Source: Coptodactyla brooksi (lineage: Eukaryota > Arthropoda > Insecta > Coleoptera > Scarabaeidae). From it: a stretch of 23,477 nt of DNA. Where the stretch lies: assembly GCA_033557675.1 (NCBI GenBank), contig JAWQRM010000376.1, positions 1-23,477 on the forward strand, given 5' to 3'. How positions within the stretch are numbered: position 1 is the stretch's first letter; each line of letters opens with the position of its first letter. The notes under the pieces were generated by a model, which was not told the origin of the DNA, did not search any database, and saw nothing but the letters and a program-made list of their open reading frames with translations. Positions 1 to 7,775 of the stretch are shown piece by piece. Both the position numbers and the translations under genes were made by a program.

Positions 1-1
1 A

Positions 2-85
2 GAGTGGAAAAAGTGCTTCGACAATTGGTTCAAACGCATGCAAAAGTGTATAGATCTTCATGGGGAATATTTTGAAAAACAATAA
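2..85 (+). pseudogene. mariner-like transposase, extreme C-terminus
   Basis: The frame starting at base 2 reads 27 codons to a TAA at 83-85. It contains a W-K-K-C-F-D-x-W stretch followed by R-M-Q-K-C-I-D and ends G-E-Y-F-E-K-Q. Many Tc1/mariner-superfamily transposases end with a conserved Cys-Ile after a basic stretch and then G-x-Y-F-E just before the stop, and this matches that layout. The catalytic domain would lie to the left, outside the window, so completeness cannot be judged. No matching 3' terminal inverted repeat is evident in the next 150 bases, so the element may be truncated on this side. The assignment rests on the short tail motif only. Confidence 0.5.
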
Positions 86-239
86 AGTGATTTTCGATGA
101 TTAATATTTGTTTTTGTTCTCTAATCCTAAAATATAAAAGCAACCCTCATATCGTTACCTACTCGTATCATTCTAATGTAATAAGCAATCTGCAAGTGGA
201 AAAAACAAACCTCTATAGCATAAGCTTGGAAACTTGTTA

Positions 240-436
240 ATATACATTACTGTATACAGTATAGTTTTTTCATACATATTGTATAGCTTCTGATTTATTC
301 TTTCCATTTGAGTATAAAAAAATTCTGTGTTTAAGTCTAGAGTACCACGCAAGATTTACTGCCCCCACAAATGAGTATAGAGTGTTTAGCATGAAACGGA
401 TTTTGTCGATGTTTGTTTGGAAATAATTAATTTTGC
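240..436 (-). repeat. 3' flank of transposon copy 1
   Basis: Patchy similarity to 6660-6891 continues past the transposase stop codons of the two copies. Shared blocks include a TTTATTCTTT(C/T)CAT block near 294 and 6716, a GAGTATAGAGTG block near 373 and 6790, and GATTTTGTCGAT at about 400 and 6861. The shared order suggests both are the 3' non-coding part of the same element family. No terminal inverted repeat was recognised at its outer edge. A short perfect palindrome, TACTGTATACAGTA, lies at about 250. Confidence 0.5.
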
Positions 437-790
437 CTAAAATTCGTATTCAAAGTGCATTCCAGCTTTCAACACACGCTTCAAACCAACCTTTCTTAGT
501 GTTGCAGCTGGAATACTGCAACACACATTACGTAGTTGCATGTCTTGCAGGATGGAAGGTTCAATGTTGTAAACCTGTGATTTTAAATATCCCCAGAGAA
601 AGAAGTCGTTTGGAGTTAAGTCAGGTGATCGTGGCGGCCATTTGATGGAACCATGTGTACCTATCCATCTGGGAAGGAAGAGGGAGAGGTTACATTTGGA
701 AAAGAAAGTGAATAATATCTACCTATTGGGGAACTGTTCATTTAGTAAGTTTGTGACAATAAGATGAAGATGCAGTGTCAAAAAAATTAC
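437..790 (-). pseudogene. Tc1/mariner-like transposase, C-terminal part, copy 1
   Basis: Read on the minus strand, the part after the 54-nt segment at 669-722 is open for about 76 codons to a TAG at 437-439. It carries W-P-P-R-S-P-D-L-T-P followed by D-F-F-L-W-G and then Y-L-K, and ends H-F-E-Y-E-F. In this superfamily that motif holds the third catalytic acidic residue of the DDE/D triad, at codon 620-622 here, and H-F-E is the usual C-terminal ending. Before the segment, the frame gives N-L-L-N-E-Q-F-P-N-R, the family sequence that should join directly to W-I-G. The second catalytic region (Q-H-D-G) is disrupted just upstream and the N-terminal two thirds are missing, so the copy is dead. 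Copy 2 is at 6892-7560. Family membership is confident; the subfamily is not. Confidence 0.8.
669..722 (-). other. probable 54-nt intron in transposase copy 1
   Basis: On the minus strand this segment starts GTAGAT and ends CTTCCTTCCCAG, with a pyrimidine-rich 3' half and TGTAACC about 20 nt before the AG. Removing it joins CCC-AAT-AG to A-TGG-ATA-GG, giving P-N-R-W-I-G, the uninterrupted family sequence at this point. Left in, it adds an in-frame TAG. The equivalent segment in copy 2 (7152-7205) is also exactly 54 nt, with 43 of 54 positions identical and no gaps. A shared deletion-free insert bounded by GT and AG is best read as a spliceosomal intron older than both copies. Confidence 0.7.
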
Positions 791-868
791 TGAGCATTAG
801 TTTGAAATTATCCTTACTAGTGCACGAAATTGCAAGAAGATGCCACCATGCAATTTCAAGATATTTGC

Positions 869-899
869 CCGTTTTCAGACTTTTTAGACACCGTGTATA
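869..899 (-). repeat. possible terminal repeat of transposon copy 1
   Basis: On the minus strand this reads TATACACGGTGTCTAAAAAG, then TCTGAAAACGGG. This resembles the insect Tc1/mariner-like terminal pattern TACAGGGTGTCCCAAAAGTC that I recall. It lies only about 80 bases beyond the recognisable coding remnant, which would mean a large internal deletion between terminus and catalytic core. No partner repeat was found at the low-coordinate end. The call is tentative. Confidence 0.3.
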
Positions 900-979
900 C
901 ATCTAGTACTAGGAAACATAAAGTACTGAATAAAGAGTAAAGTGCAGCAAATATCGTTTAAACAATTGTCACCACTATG

Positions 980-1055
980 CCAAAACCGAAAAGTTTAGCT
1001 TGCTTGAAGAACGTTTCGCAGATCAAGTCGGCATCTTCAGAAGCGTTAAAGACAA
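980..1055 (-). repeat. 76-bp dispersed motif, copy A
   Basis: This stretch aligns with 7618-7693 and 20243-20318, all in the same orientation. Shared blocks on the plus strand include CCAAAACCGAAAAGTTT, (A/C)ACG(C/T)TTCGC, GATCAAGT-like and ATC(A/T)TCAGAAGCG. On the minus strand the block is open in all three copies; this one reads A-S-E-D-A-D-L-I-C-E-T-F-F-K-Q and then K-L-F-G-F-G. The origin is not known to me. In copies A and B it lies just upstream (minus strand) of the related transposase remnant, but copy C has no transposase beside it. Confidence 0.6.
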
Positions 1056-1657
1056 AAAAAAGTTTAAATTTCAATTTCGCTCAACAATGGAGGTAAATAA
1101 TTCGATTACTTCCGTAAGTTGCAACAGTAAGGAAGAAAACTGCAAGCGGCTTCAGTGGCTCGTAAAACATCGCGTACATAAAACGGGCGAACCAAATTGT
1201 ACGGACTTTAAAGGGGAAAATACATTTTCGTGGAGATAACGCAATACTAACGATGAAAATGTTCTATGGGCACCTCTAAATGTTCTTCTAAATTGCTCGA
1301 ATGGACCAATTTAGGGCCACTTGTAAGTTCAGCTCATAATATTAATATGTACGCGAGACTTTGATGTATACGATATTCAGCCGAAACTGTAACATTGATG
1401 GAGTTATTAATTTTATACACCGGTCGCCTGCGGTGAGATCATATAGTGAGCTTCGAAAGCCGTCCTTCAACAACATTGAATTCTCAGGGAAATGCCAAAG
1501 CTCTACCAACTATGCGCAAGTGAACTTATAATAAACCATTATATTTCCTCTTTCAGAAATGTAATCAAAATATTTCACAAGCCACAGTAATGGTAAGAGA
1601 ATGGTAACTACAATGGAGGTTGAATAGTTAAAACTGAATAGCATTTTGAACATTTTA
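1056..1657. other. no recognisable content
   Basis: I see no gene, repeat or known element end here. The short frame around 1000-1239 has no recognisable features and overlaps the dispersed motif on the other strand. Confidence 0.4.
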
Positions 1658-1705
1658 TTAACCCTGCTGTGCTCCTCCGGTTAATTTGACCTGAAACGGA
1701 TTTTC
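1658..1705 (+). mobile_element. possible piggyBac-type terminus at a TTAA site
   Basis: A TTAA at 1658-1661 is followed directly by CCCTGCTGTGCTCCTCCGG, then a TTAATTTGACC block and a small hairpin (ACCTGAAA / TTTCAGGT). piggyBac elements insert at TTAA and their inverted repeats start CCC, often with such inner palindromic blocks. No opposite terminus was found to the right, so this could be a solo end or a coincidence. Piece-wise acidic codons near 1915 are too short to use. Confidence 0.4.
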
Positions 1706-2061
1706 AGGTTCTATAACTTATTTGTTTCCAAGATTCTGTGACTTGTTTGCTGGTGCATAAAGTATAATATTGCCAAATAGCTTTTACATTCAATTATTAT
1801 TAAATTTCTTAAACAAGATTGTTACGTATATAACCAAAAGAAAAAAGAAAGATATTCTATCTGTCTTTGCCCATTTTTAATAATTCCTATTGCAATTATT
1901 AATTCCAGAAAGAAGTAATGATGAAAATGATGAAGTAGTATAATGTAAAAATAAGAGAAGTATGCGGTATATCTTCTAAATTGTGATTGCTAACATAACC
2001 ACAAGCACCATAAGGTGTAAAAAAGACACAAAATCAAAAGGTGGACTCCCTCTCGAAACTA
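1706..2061. other. AT-rich interval without recognisable genes
   Basis: This lies between the possible piggyBac end and the mariner. I see no coding signal. Confidence 0.4.
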
Positions 2062-2092
2062 TGGGGTTGTTCGGAAAGTAATTTCGTTTTTT
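2062..2092 (+). repeat. mariner 5' terminal inverted repeat
   Basis: Begins directly after a TA and carries the mariner core GTTGTTCGGAAAGTAATTTC. It is matched in inverted form at 2776-2806. Confidence 0.8.
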
Positions 2093-2199
2093 CTAAACCG
2101 TGTAAGTATGCATTATATATTCTGACAGCTGACATTGCAAAATTTATGTGTGAAAATATATTGTTTGGTTTTTCTACAATTGTTTTCTTTTTGTCTTAT

Positions 2200-2740
2200 G
2201 AAAAGCATTTTCGGCTCATTTTGCTTTTTTATTACAAAAAAGGTAAAAAGCCGTTCAAGAAAGAAAATAATTAGTCGATATGTATGAAGAAGATGTATTG
2301 ACAGAATCCCACTATTGACAGAATGCCAGCTCACAAAAAATTTGCAAAACTTTTTGGGTGCTCTTTTCAAAATTTTTGAGAGAATACCACTATCAATTCT
2401 AAAGTGTACTGGACAAATGATTCACTCAAACAGAAAAGGCCAGAATTGATCAATAGAAAAGGTATAGTGTTCCACCAATGCGAGACCGCATACCAGTTTT
2501 GTAACTTGCCAAAAGCTTTTACAGTTTGGATGGGATGTACTACCTCGCCTTCCATATTCTCCAGGTCTCTACAATTGTGTTGGGACGGCAAAACCTTTAC
2601 TTGAAATGAAGCCGTCAAAAATGCCTTGGATCAGTTTTTTGCCAGCAAGGATCAGAAATTTTATGAACGTGGAATGTCACTGCCAGAAAAATAGCAAAAG
2701 ATGTTGGATCAAAATGGTGAAAATGTAATTACCCAAAATA
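2200..2740 (+). pseudogene. mariner transposase, broken
   Basis: The start of the protein is visible at 2200-2253 (E-K-H-F-R-L-I-L-L-F-Y-Y-K-K-G-K-K), matching the opening of the mariner helix-turn-helix domain; the initiator ATG has been lost. Around 2290 a M-Y-E-E-D-V-L-T-E-S stretch matches the family's next block. Then most of the middle is missing. From 2474 the catalytic C-terminal part resumes: N-A-R-P-H, then Q-K-L-L-Q-F-G-W-D-V-L-P and P-Y-S-P-G-L. The second catalytic Asp (normally D-N-A-R-P-H) is Thr and the third (S-P-D-L) is Gly at 2564-2566. From 2632 a frame-shifted tail gives Q-F-F-A-S-K-D-Q-K-F and N-G-E-N-V-I, with a Trp codon turned to TAG. It cannot be active. Confidence 0.85.
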
Positions 2741-2775
2741 TTTATACTCTCTCAGAAAAGTGCATGGGATTTTCA

Positions 2776-2806
2776 CAAAAAAGGACGAAATTACTTTTCC
2801 AAAACC
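2776..2806 (-). repeat. mariner 3' terminal inverted repeat
   Basis: The inverted partner of 2062-2092. The shared core is AAAGTAATTTCG with a 1-nt slip near the outer tip. It ends at a TA. Confidence 0.8.
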
Positions 2807-2808
2807 TA

Positions 2809-4570
2809 ATGTGAAATAGTATTACTGAATCAGAACGATATCACAAATTATCAATTGAACAGAGTAGAACATTTAATTTACAAAGCCACCAAGTTGTGCA
2901 TCAAGTCGTGTGCTATACGAACATTGTGGCCACAACAGTTAGAAATAACAAACGAGTTAAAGCAAGTTATAAAACGAATAGTTAACCAAATTAACCAAAA
3001 TAAAAGGGCCTGTCAGTACTCGAGGGGTGACGCTTTCAGACCTAACAGAAAAGATGTGAAAGAACTTGAAAAACGAACCCAAAAATAGAATTACAAGAAA
3101 ACAGGTTACAAAGCTGTGGGTGTCAAAGGTCTGTTTGAGCGCGCATATATAATTTTACTAGACAATCTACTATTATCTCAGGAGAACACTGGCAGCTTCA
3201 TACGTTGTAAATGAAATAAAATATAGACGACTTCCAAAATCCGCTTACATTCTTCGGGGCGCAATTGAATAAATTTTGTTTAACGATCTGGTACACACAC
3301 AACAATAAATTTAAAGTACTTATTTCGTTAAATACCGTTGGTTTAACTACTAATTCCCAAATGCATGACAGTGTTAAATCTCTGGTTACTGATTAAACGT
3401 ACACCACGGTTAATGTAAAATTTAACCAGGATTAAGCTTCATTACATTTTACGAATAGAACGCAGAAAGAAAATACTATTGGTAATCGACTAATCGACTA
3501 TTGAACATGGCTCATGGCTATTTTAAAATTTTGCTTTATTGTAATTAGTTTTCTCTATTCCTTTTCGGTTTTTGGAGTTATATCTGGCGAATATCAACTT
3601 TTTTAACATGTTCTGGATTATTAAATCATGAAAATCATTAAATTTCACTCGACCATAATTAATTGTTGTGACTGTATTCTGAATATAATTAAAGATAAAA
3701 TAATAGTCTCCACGCGATAGGGGTGTTAATTCAATGACACACGAAAATATTCCTTGGTTAGTAGCTAAATGTGTCAATTTGTGGTCATCGTCCATTTTTC
3801 TATTATTCATATCTCTTTATAAAAACGAATGTTCTCTGAATGTCTGAACACATTTCAAAGCACACTGGTCAATTTGAAGATTTGGAACTTTTGTTTTCAT
3901 AACAAACTTAACCAATTATCTATCTTAACCAATTACATAACCACTAAGCATGTTAGCATCTTCGTGTGTGATAAAAGACGTCTCTTGTACAAAAGTATTT
4001 TATTGTATCAATTTACGCCTAGACAAAGACAATAAAAGTAATAGCACATCATAAATATCTTTTGGACATAACCCAGATGGTCCTGTGAATAATACAAATG
4101 AGAGTGAAGATATTCCCTCAAATATCATCAGTAGTTAGTACTAATCCGAAATATTTAGCAGTTTATTTGAAAAATGTTCTATTCAAAAATGGTGTTGCTC
4201 TGAAATGATTTCGAGCTGATTTCGTTTCTAATTTGTACGTGTGTAACATTAATATCTTTTATCCTGGAACAATCCAGACCTTACTGTTAAAGTGGGACGT
4301 AGTCTTCCAGTTCGTCAAAATTTTTTGAATAAAAGCATCTGCAGCCACGAACACATGTAGTTATAACTTGATCCTGATGATTAGTAAGGGTAGCTGAGAG
4401 CCCGAAAAATCGCGCTTCTCCTTAAATCGGCCGCCATTTTGTCAAAAATTATTTTTTCAAAAAATCCTTCGTTCGCGAACAAGATATATTTATATACTAA
4501 CATTGCGTTTCTGGATTTTAATATCGGATGATTTGGCTTGGAGCTATCGTGTACACCGCACAACACATCT
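2809..4570. other. long interval without recognisable genes
   Basis: AT-rich sequence. Two open frames, 2855-3088 (+) and 3523-3810 (-, 95 codons), show no family motif, signal peptide or conserved pattern I can name. The latter starts at an ATG and is the longest here, but base composition alone could explain it. A tandem AATCGACT duplication lies near 3483-3500. The part at 4430-4570 has the feel of an interspersed repeat, but I have no second copy to prove it. Confidence 0.4.
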
Positions 4571-4762
4571 GAAAAATCAGGTTTCCTTAAAATGGTCGTA
4601 ACTTTCTTAATTTACAATATATTTCAACGAAAAAAATTTTGAATTGTGTTCAATATATGTACTTTTATTTTGTTTTAAGAAAAAATGGTTGAACATTCTT
4701 ATAAAATCCCAGAAAATCACGCTGTTTTTTCACCCTGCAACTCTCTAACACCTCTTAAATGG
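4571..4762 (+). repeat. dispersed repeat, copy 1
   Basis: Aligns over about 190 bp with 16764-16962 in the same orientation. Shared blocks include AAAAATCAG, CTTAATTTA(C/T)AATAT, GAACGAAAAAAATTT-like, GTTCAATATATGTACTTTTA, AAGAAAAAAT, CATTCTTATAAAA and GAAAATCACG. The other copy has a short insertion near its middle. No coding frame is conserved between them. The class is unknown; there is no terminal repeat or tail. Confidence 0.7.
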
Positions 4763-5162
4763 TTCACAGTAGGGAGTTGCACTTTAGTGGCAATTCTTGG
4801 GAAAACATTGGGAATGTATTCGCAGTTACTTTCGAAACTCCTCAAATTAAGTTGTCTCGAGCATTTCTGAACATTGTACGTGCATTTGAAACCGGTATGT
4901 TGTATAACAGATTGTCACAAATGCCATTTAAAAATTCACGATTCTAGATATCTGAAGATGACGTTAGAGAAACTGATAACAGCGAATTTTTGCCATAGTA
5001 AGTGAACATTTCTACAATAAGATGTTCTACAATAACTTGAAGCACAAGTTCTTGCTTTAAAGTTGAACCTGCACAAAACATTCTGATTAAGGACATTAAA
5101 CAATTTTTTGAAGCTGTAATGGAAAAAGCATAAACGTTTTTTTATGAAATGCTTAAGAAAAA
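4763..5162. other. probable transposon-derived sequence, unresolved
   Basis: No clear gene. The right part (about 5090-5160) reads in the plus-strand frame as F-F-E-A-V-M-E-K-A, then a stop, then F-Y-E-M-L-K-K-K, and leads into the transposase scrap at 5182, so it may belong to the same element. A TTCTACAATAA block is repeated at 5008 and 5023. Confidence 0.3.
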
Positions 5163-5197
5163 GTTGTACCTCGATCATAATATGATCGAGGTACAAC
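5163..5197. repeat. perfect 17-bp inverted duplication, 1-nt loop
   Basis: The arm GTTGTACCTCGATCATA (5163-5179) and its exact reverse complement (5181-5197) are separated by one A. The right arm is the start of the transposase scrap at 5182 (M-I-E-V-Q), so the left arm looks like a fold-back copy of element sequence. Confidence 0.9.
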
Positions 5198-5280
5198 AAC
5201 TTCTTAGAAATACTTTCCCTGATTGTATTATTAGCCGAAGTTGCAGAATTATGTGGCCTCGTAGATCACCATATTTATAG
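5182..5280 (+). pseudogene. Tc1/mariner-like transposase scrap
   Basis: The plus-strand frame from 5182 to the TAG at 5278-5280 gives L-L-R-N-T-F-P-D, then I-I-S-R, then I-M-W-P-R-R-S-P-Y-L and a stop. This matches the family block L-x-x-x-F-P-D-R-x-I-S-R-x-G-x-I-x-W-P-P-R-S-P-D-L around the third catalytic acid; the Asp here is Tyr. It is on the opposite strand to the two larger copies and lacks their 54-nt intron: the F-P-D to I-S-R join is continuous. It is therefore a different subfamily or a different lineage. Only about 33 codons are recognisable. Confidence 0.6.
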
Positions 5281-5302
5281 CCAAATGTCTTGTATACCTT
5301 CG

Positions 5303-5335
5303 TATATATATATGTATATATATATATATATATAT
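5303..5335. repeat. (TA)n microsatellite
   Basis: Near-pure TA dinucleotide run broken by one TATG unit. Confidence 0.95.
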
Positions 5336-5385
5336 TTCGCGTTGTGTTCCAAATTTTTCTAAACCCTTATCACCAAAGAATTAAG

Positions 5386-6160
5386 AAGCAATTAGCTTCT
5401 GTCCCAAACGTCGAGCGCAAGGGCAATATCTCAACCCTTACAGGTGTCTTGGCACGCCTGGGGTAAAACTTGGCTACCGTAGCCGTAGTTTTACCTCAGG
5501 GGCTTAGACTCGATCCGCCCATAAATTTTCTTTAGGGTAGAGGTGCGCCGGAGTACCGGCATTCTTTGATTTTCCTACGGCCGCCCCGGTTTCTGGATGG
5601 AATTTAATCGTCTCGTTGAATTCACCTGTTGTAACGAATTTCGAAACCGTTTCGTAATGGCCACGTTCCGCAATTCCCCGCGATTGAAATTAACAGGTGC
5701 ATTTCTATTTCCGAAACTTGCCGCGGTCATTTTTCACCCCTCTGGGTCTCCAGTAACAATTCCCCCGAGACATTTCGCTCTAAATCGCCTCGTACCATTC
5801 CTTATGGCCCTGGCAAGATCACGTAGGACTGCCCCGTTTATCTCGATTATTTTTCCACCCCGAAGGGTGGGGAAGGTCACAAAGGGTCACCCTTAACCCT
5901 AACGCGACTAGCCGAGACATTATTTTCGATAAAGGAGAGCGGAAAAAAGGGGATTTTCATGGACGTAATTTATAAAAAATAAAATCACCCGATGGAAGGG
6001 ATTTTTTTAGCACCCCGCGGGGGGTGAACGCGATTTATGGGGAACCTGCTTATTATTGCGGCCAAAATTACTCGTATAAATCTGATCGCGCGATGGGATT
6101 TTACTTTAGGGTTGGTACATGGGCTTTATTACCACCATAAAGAAGGGGGTGAAAAGGAGT
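5386..6160. other. GC-rich island with repeated CACCCC hairpins
   Basis: Visibly richer in G, C and CpG than its surroundings. It carries several copies of a TTTTC-ACCCC theme, on one strand or the other, at 5731-5740, 5851-5861 and 6144-6154. Two short hairpins use the same theme: CCACCC-cgaa-GGGTGG at 5855-5870 and CACCCC-gcgg-GGGGTG at 6011-6026. An open frame at 5597-5896 (99 codons) has no motif I recognise. The island could be a conserved host regulatory or exon sequence, or the body of an unrecognised GC-rich repeat. I cannot tell which. Confidence 0.5.
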
Positions 6161-6659
6161 TGGCTGCAAATTGGATTACATGGAGAACGGAATGATTAAT
6201 GATTATTGGTGTGGAGAAGTTTGAGAGCAGGACTTAAAGCCTATACTTCAGAAGCAACAATAATTAACATGATTAAGACAATACCAATACAGCTAAAATA
6301 TCTGTTTCATTAATTCTTTTTCATGTCTATTGAAAACCATTAGAAAAGCAAGGTCGGTTAGTTCAACAATCAACAATCTGAGATTACATTTCTAAATTAG
6401 AAACTAACCTAAATTAGAAATATATATGATTTCCCCTCTTGGATATCTCGGAATTGGTAAGAGATAACTTTTAGTTTTGTAAGAGTACGTTTTGAGTTTC
6501 CTACTGTACCTGCTATGAGACTCTATATTTTTACATTTGTGTATATATATATATATTTACATCATGTACACCCTATAAATGGAAGGGTAAGCAAAGTGAT
6601 GTATTTGAAACTAATGCTGGCATTTACACACATACAGGCTATTACCAAAAAATGCAGTT
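6161..6659. other. interval without recognisable genes
   Basis: Contains a TTCTAAATTAGAAA near-palindrome with a second CTAAATTAGAAA copy (about 6390-6420) and a short (TA)n run at 6541-6556. A GTACACCCTATA at about 6568 resembles Tc1/mariner ends but has no partner. Confidence 0.35.
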
Positions 6660-6891
6660 ATATATTTTTTTAAGTGGAATATAAAGTTTTCCATAAAACT
6701 TTCATAGCTTTTCATTTATTCTTTTCATACGAGCATAAAGAATTATGGTTCTATAACAAAACTTTCGAAATTAGTAAATAAGTGTGTTCGAGTATAGAGT
6801 GCTGTGTAAAAATGCTATTGTCTGCCAGTAGCTGTCATTAGTAATCATGATAATAAACAGATTTTGTCGATATTTTGTAAATAATAAATTT
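6660..6891 (-). repeat. 3' flank of transposon copy 2
   Basis: Patchily collinear with 240-436, on the 3' side of the transposase remnant at 6892-7560. See the shared blocks listed for 240-436. Confidence 0.5.
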
Positions 6892-7560
6892 TCACAAAAA
6901 TTCGTCTTCAAACCCTATTTCAGCTTTAGCAACTCATGCTTCAAACCAACGCAATATCCGGCACTATGTTTTTTAGTGTTGCAACAGAAATGATGCGACA
7001 TGCATCAAGAATACATTGTTACATGTCTCCCAGGTTAGAAGGTTAAGTGTTATAAATTAACGATTTTAAATACCCTCGGACAAACTAAGCATTGGGAGTT
7101 AAATTAGGTAATCGTGGTGGCCATTTGATAGGACCATGTGTACCTGTCTACCTTGAAAGGAAAAAGGAGAGGTTAGATTTGAAAAGGAAGCTGGATAATG
7201 TCTACTTATTGAACAAGGGTTCATTCAGGAACTTTGTTACAATACGAGCGTTATGCGCAGGTGTCCCATCATGCTGAAGGACAATGATTGGCCAGTATGT
7301 AAAAGTACATCATCTAATAAGCCTGGTAGTATTTTGCTTAGAAAATGTAAGTATCTTTAACCAGTCAGCACTCCTTGACAGAAATAAGGTCTTATTACTT
7401 ACCCATCCAAGATTCCACACCAAACATTAGCACCCCAAATGTTTTGAAATAAGTTTGCTTCGTCTAATGGTATTTTTAGCTACCCAACAATGAGAATTGT
7501 AACGGTTTACTATACCATTATTATGGAAACGCAATTCGTCTGACCATAATTTTTTTATGT
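6892..7560 (-). pseudogene. Tc1/mariner-like transposase, copy 2
   Basis: The catalytic domain is followed on the minus strand from about 7545. L-W-S-D-E holds the first catalytic Asp, then N-N-G-I-V-N-R-Y-N-S-H. A degraded middle follows, then L-Q-H-D-G-T-P-A-H-N-A-R-I-V with the second Asp at 7268-7270, then K-F-L-N-E. After the 54-nt segment at 7152-7205 comes G-T-H-G-P-I-K-W-P-P-R and then L-P-N-L-T-P, where the third catalytic Asp is Asn. Several stops and frame slips follow to the position matching copy 1's stop. Counting across the spliced form gives about 36 residues between the second and third acids, near the DD37D type, but the spacing is uncertain. More complete but more decayed than copy 1. 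Confidence 0.8.
7152..7205 (-). other. probable 54-nt intron in transposase copy 2
   Basis: Minus strand: starts GTAGAC, has CTAAC (a good insect branch-site match) 23 nt before the end, a strong pyrimidine tract, and ends TTTCAAG. It sits at the same codon as the copy 1 segment (669-722), with identical length and 43 of 54 identical positions. Splicing gives N-K-stop-T-G, where the stop (TAG) replaces the expected Trp (TGG). Confidence 0.7.
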
Positions 7561-7617
7561 CAATGTGTTATCATAGAGTTGTGAATTTTAGAACCATTAG
7601 CTTAGCAGCAAGCTACA

Positions 7618-7693
7618 CCAAAACCGAAAAGTTTATTTGCTTAACACACGCTTCGCCGACCATATCAGAATCATCAGAAGCGACGAAGACAAG
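7618..7693 (-). repeat. 76-bp dispersed motif, copy B
   Basis: Aligns with 980-1055 and 20243-20318. The minus strand reads A-S-D-D-S-D-M-V-G-E-A-C-V-K-Q. It lies about 60 bases upstream of the copy 2 transposase remnant. Confidence 0.6.
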
Positions 7694-7730
7694 TACAAGT
7701 ACATATCAAACTTTACACACATAGAGATAC

Positions 7731-7773
7731 ATATATATATATATAGCTATATATATATATATATATATATATA
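7731..7773. repeat. (TA)n microsatellite
   Basis: Long TA dinucleotide run interrupted once by TAGCTA. Confidence 0.95.
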
Positions 7774-7775
7774 GA

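Larger units (their letters stand above)
2062..2806 (+). mobile_element. internally deleted mariner element
   Basis: The element is flanked by TA dinucleotides at 2060-2061 and 2807-2808, the target duplication made by mariner. The left end (2062-2092) reads GGGGTTGTTCGGAAAGTAAT and then TTCGTTTT. The right end (2776-2806), reverse-complemented, reads GGTTTTGGAAAAGTAATTTC and then GTCC. They pair well with a 1-nt slip near the tip. The length is about 745 bp against roughly 1.3 kb for a full mariner. The N-terminal start and the C-terminal third of the transposase are retained while the middle is lost. This is a typical non-autonomous derivative. It may be nested in the possible piggyBac element that begins at 1658. 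Confidence 0.85.

Noticed and set aside
433..645. Plus-strand open frame of 70 codons
   Set aside because: It lies over the minus-strand transposase copy 1, whose translation matches a known family; the plus frame is a shadow.
2296..2325. TATTGACAGAAT repeated with a 17-nt period, possible start of a repeat array
   Set aside because: Only two units, inside the mariner; a local duplication, not an array or CRISPR.
3523..3810. Minus-strand frame of 95 codons as a small gene
   Set aside because: Starts at an ATG but has no recognisable motif and lies in AT-rich sequence. Left as unsupported rather than called.
5470..5520. tRNA-like string with GACTCGATCC
   Set aside because: No matching acceptor stem or cloverleaf could be built around it.
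6568..6579. GTACACCCTATA as an end of transposon copy 2
   Set aside because: The orientation is wrong for the low-coordinate end of a minus-strand element and no partner was found.
7092..7277. Plus-strand open frame of 61 codons
   Set aside because: Shadow of transposase copy 2 on the minus strand, spanning its intron.
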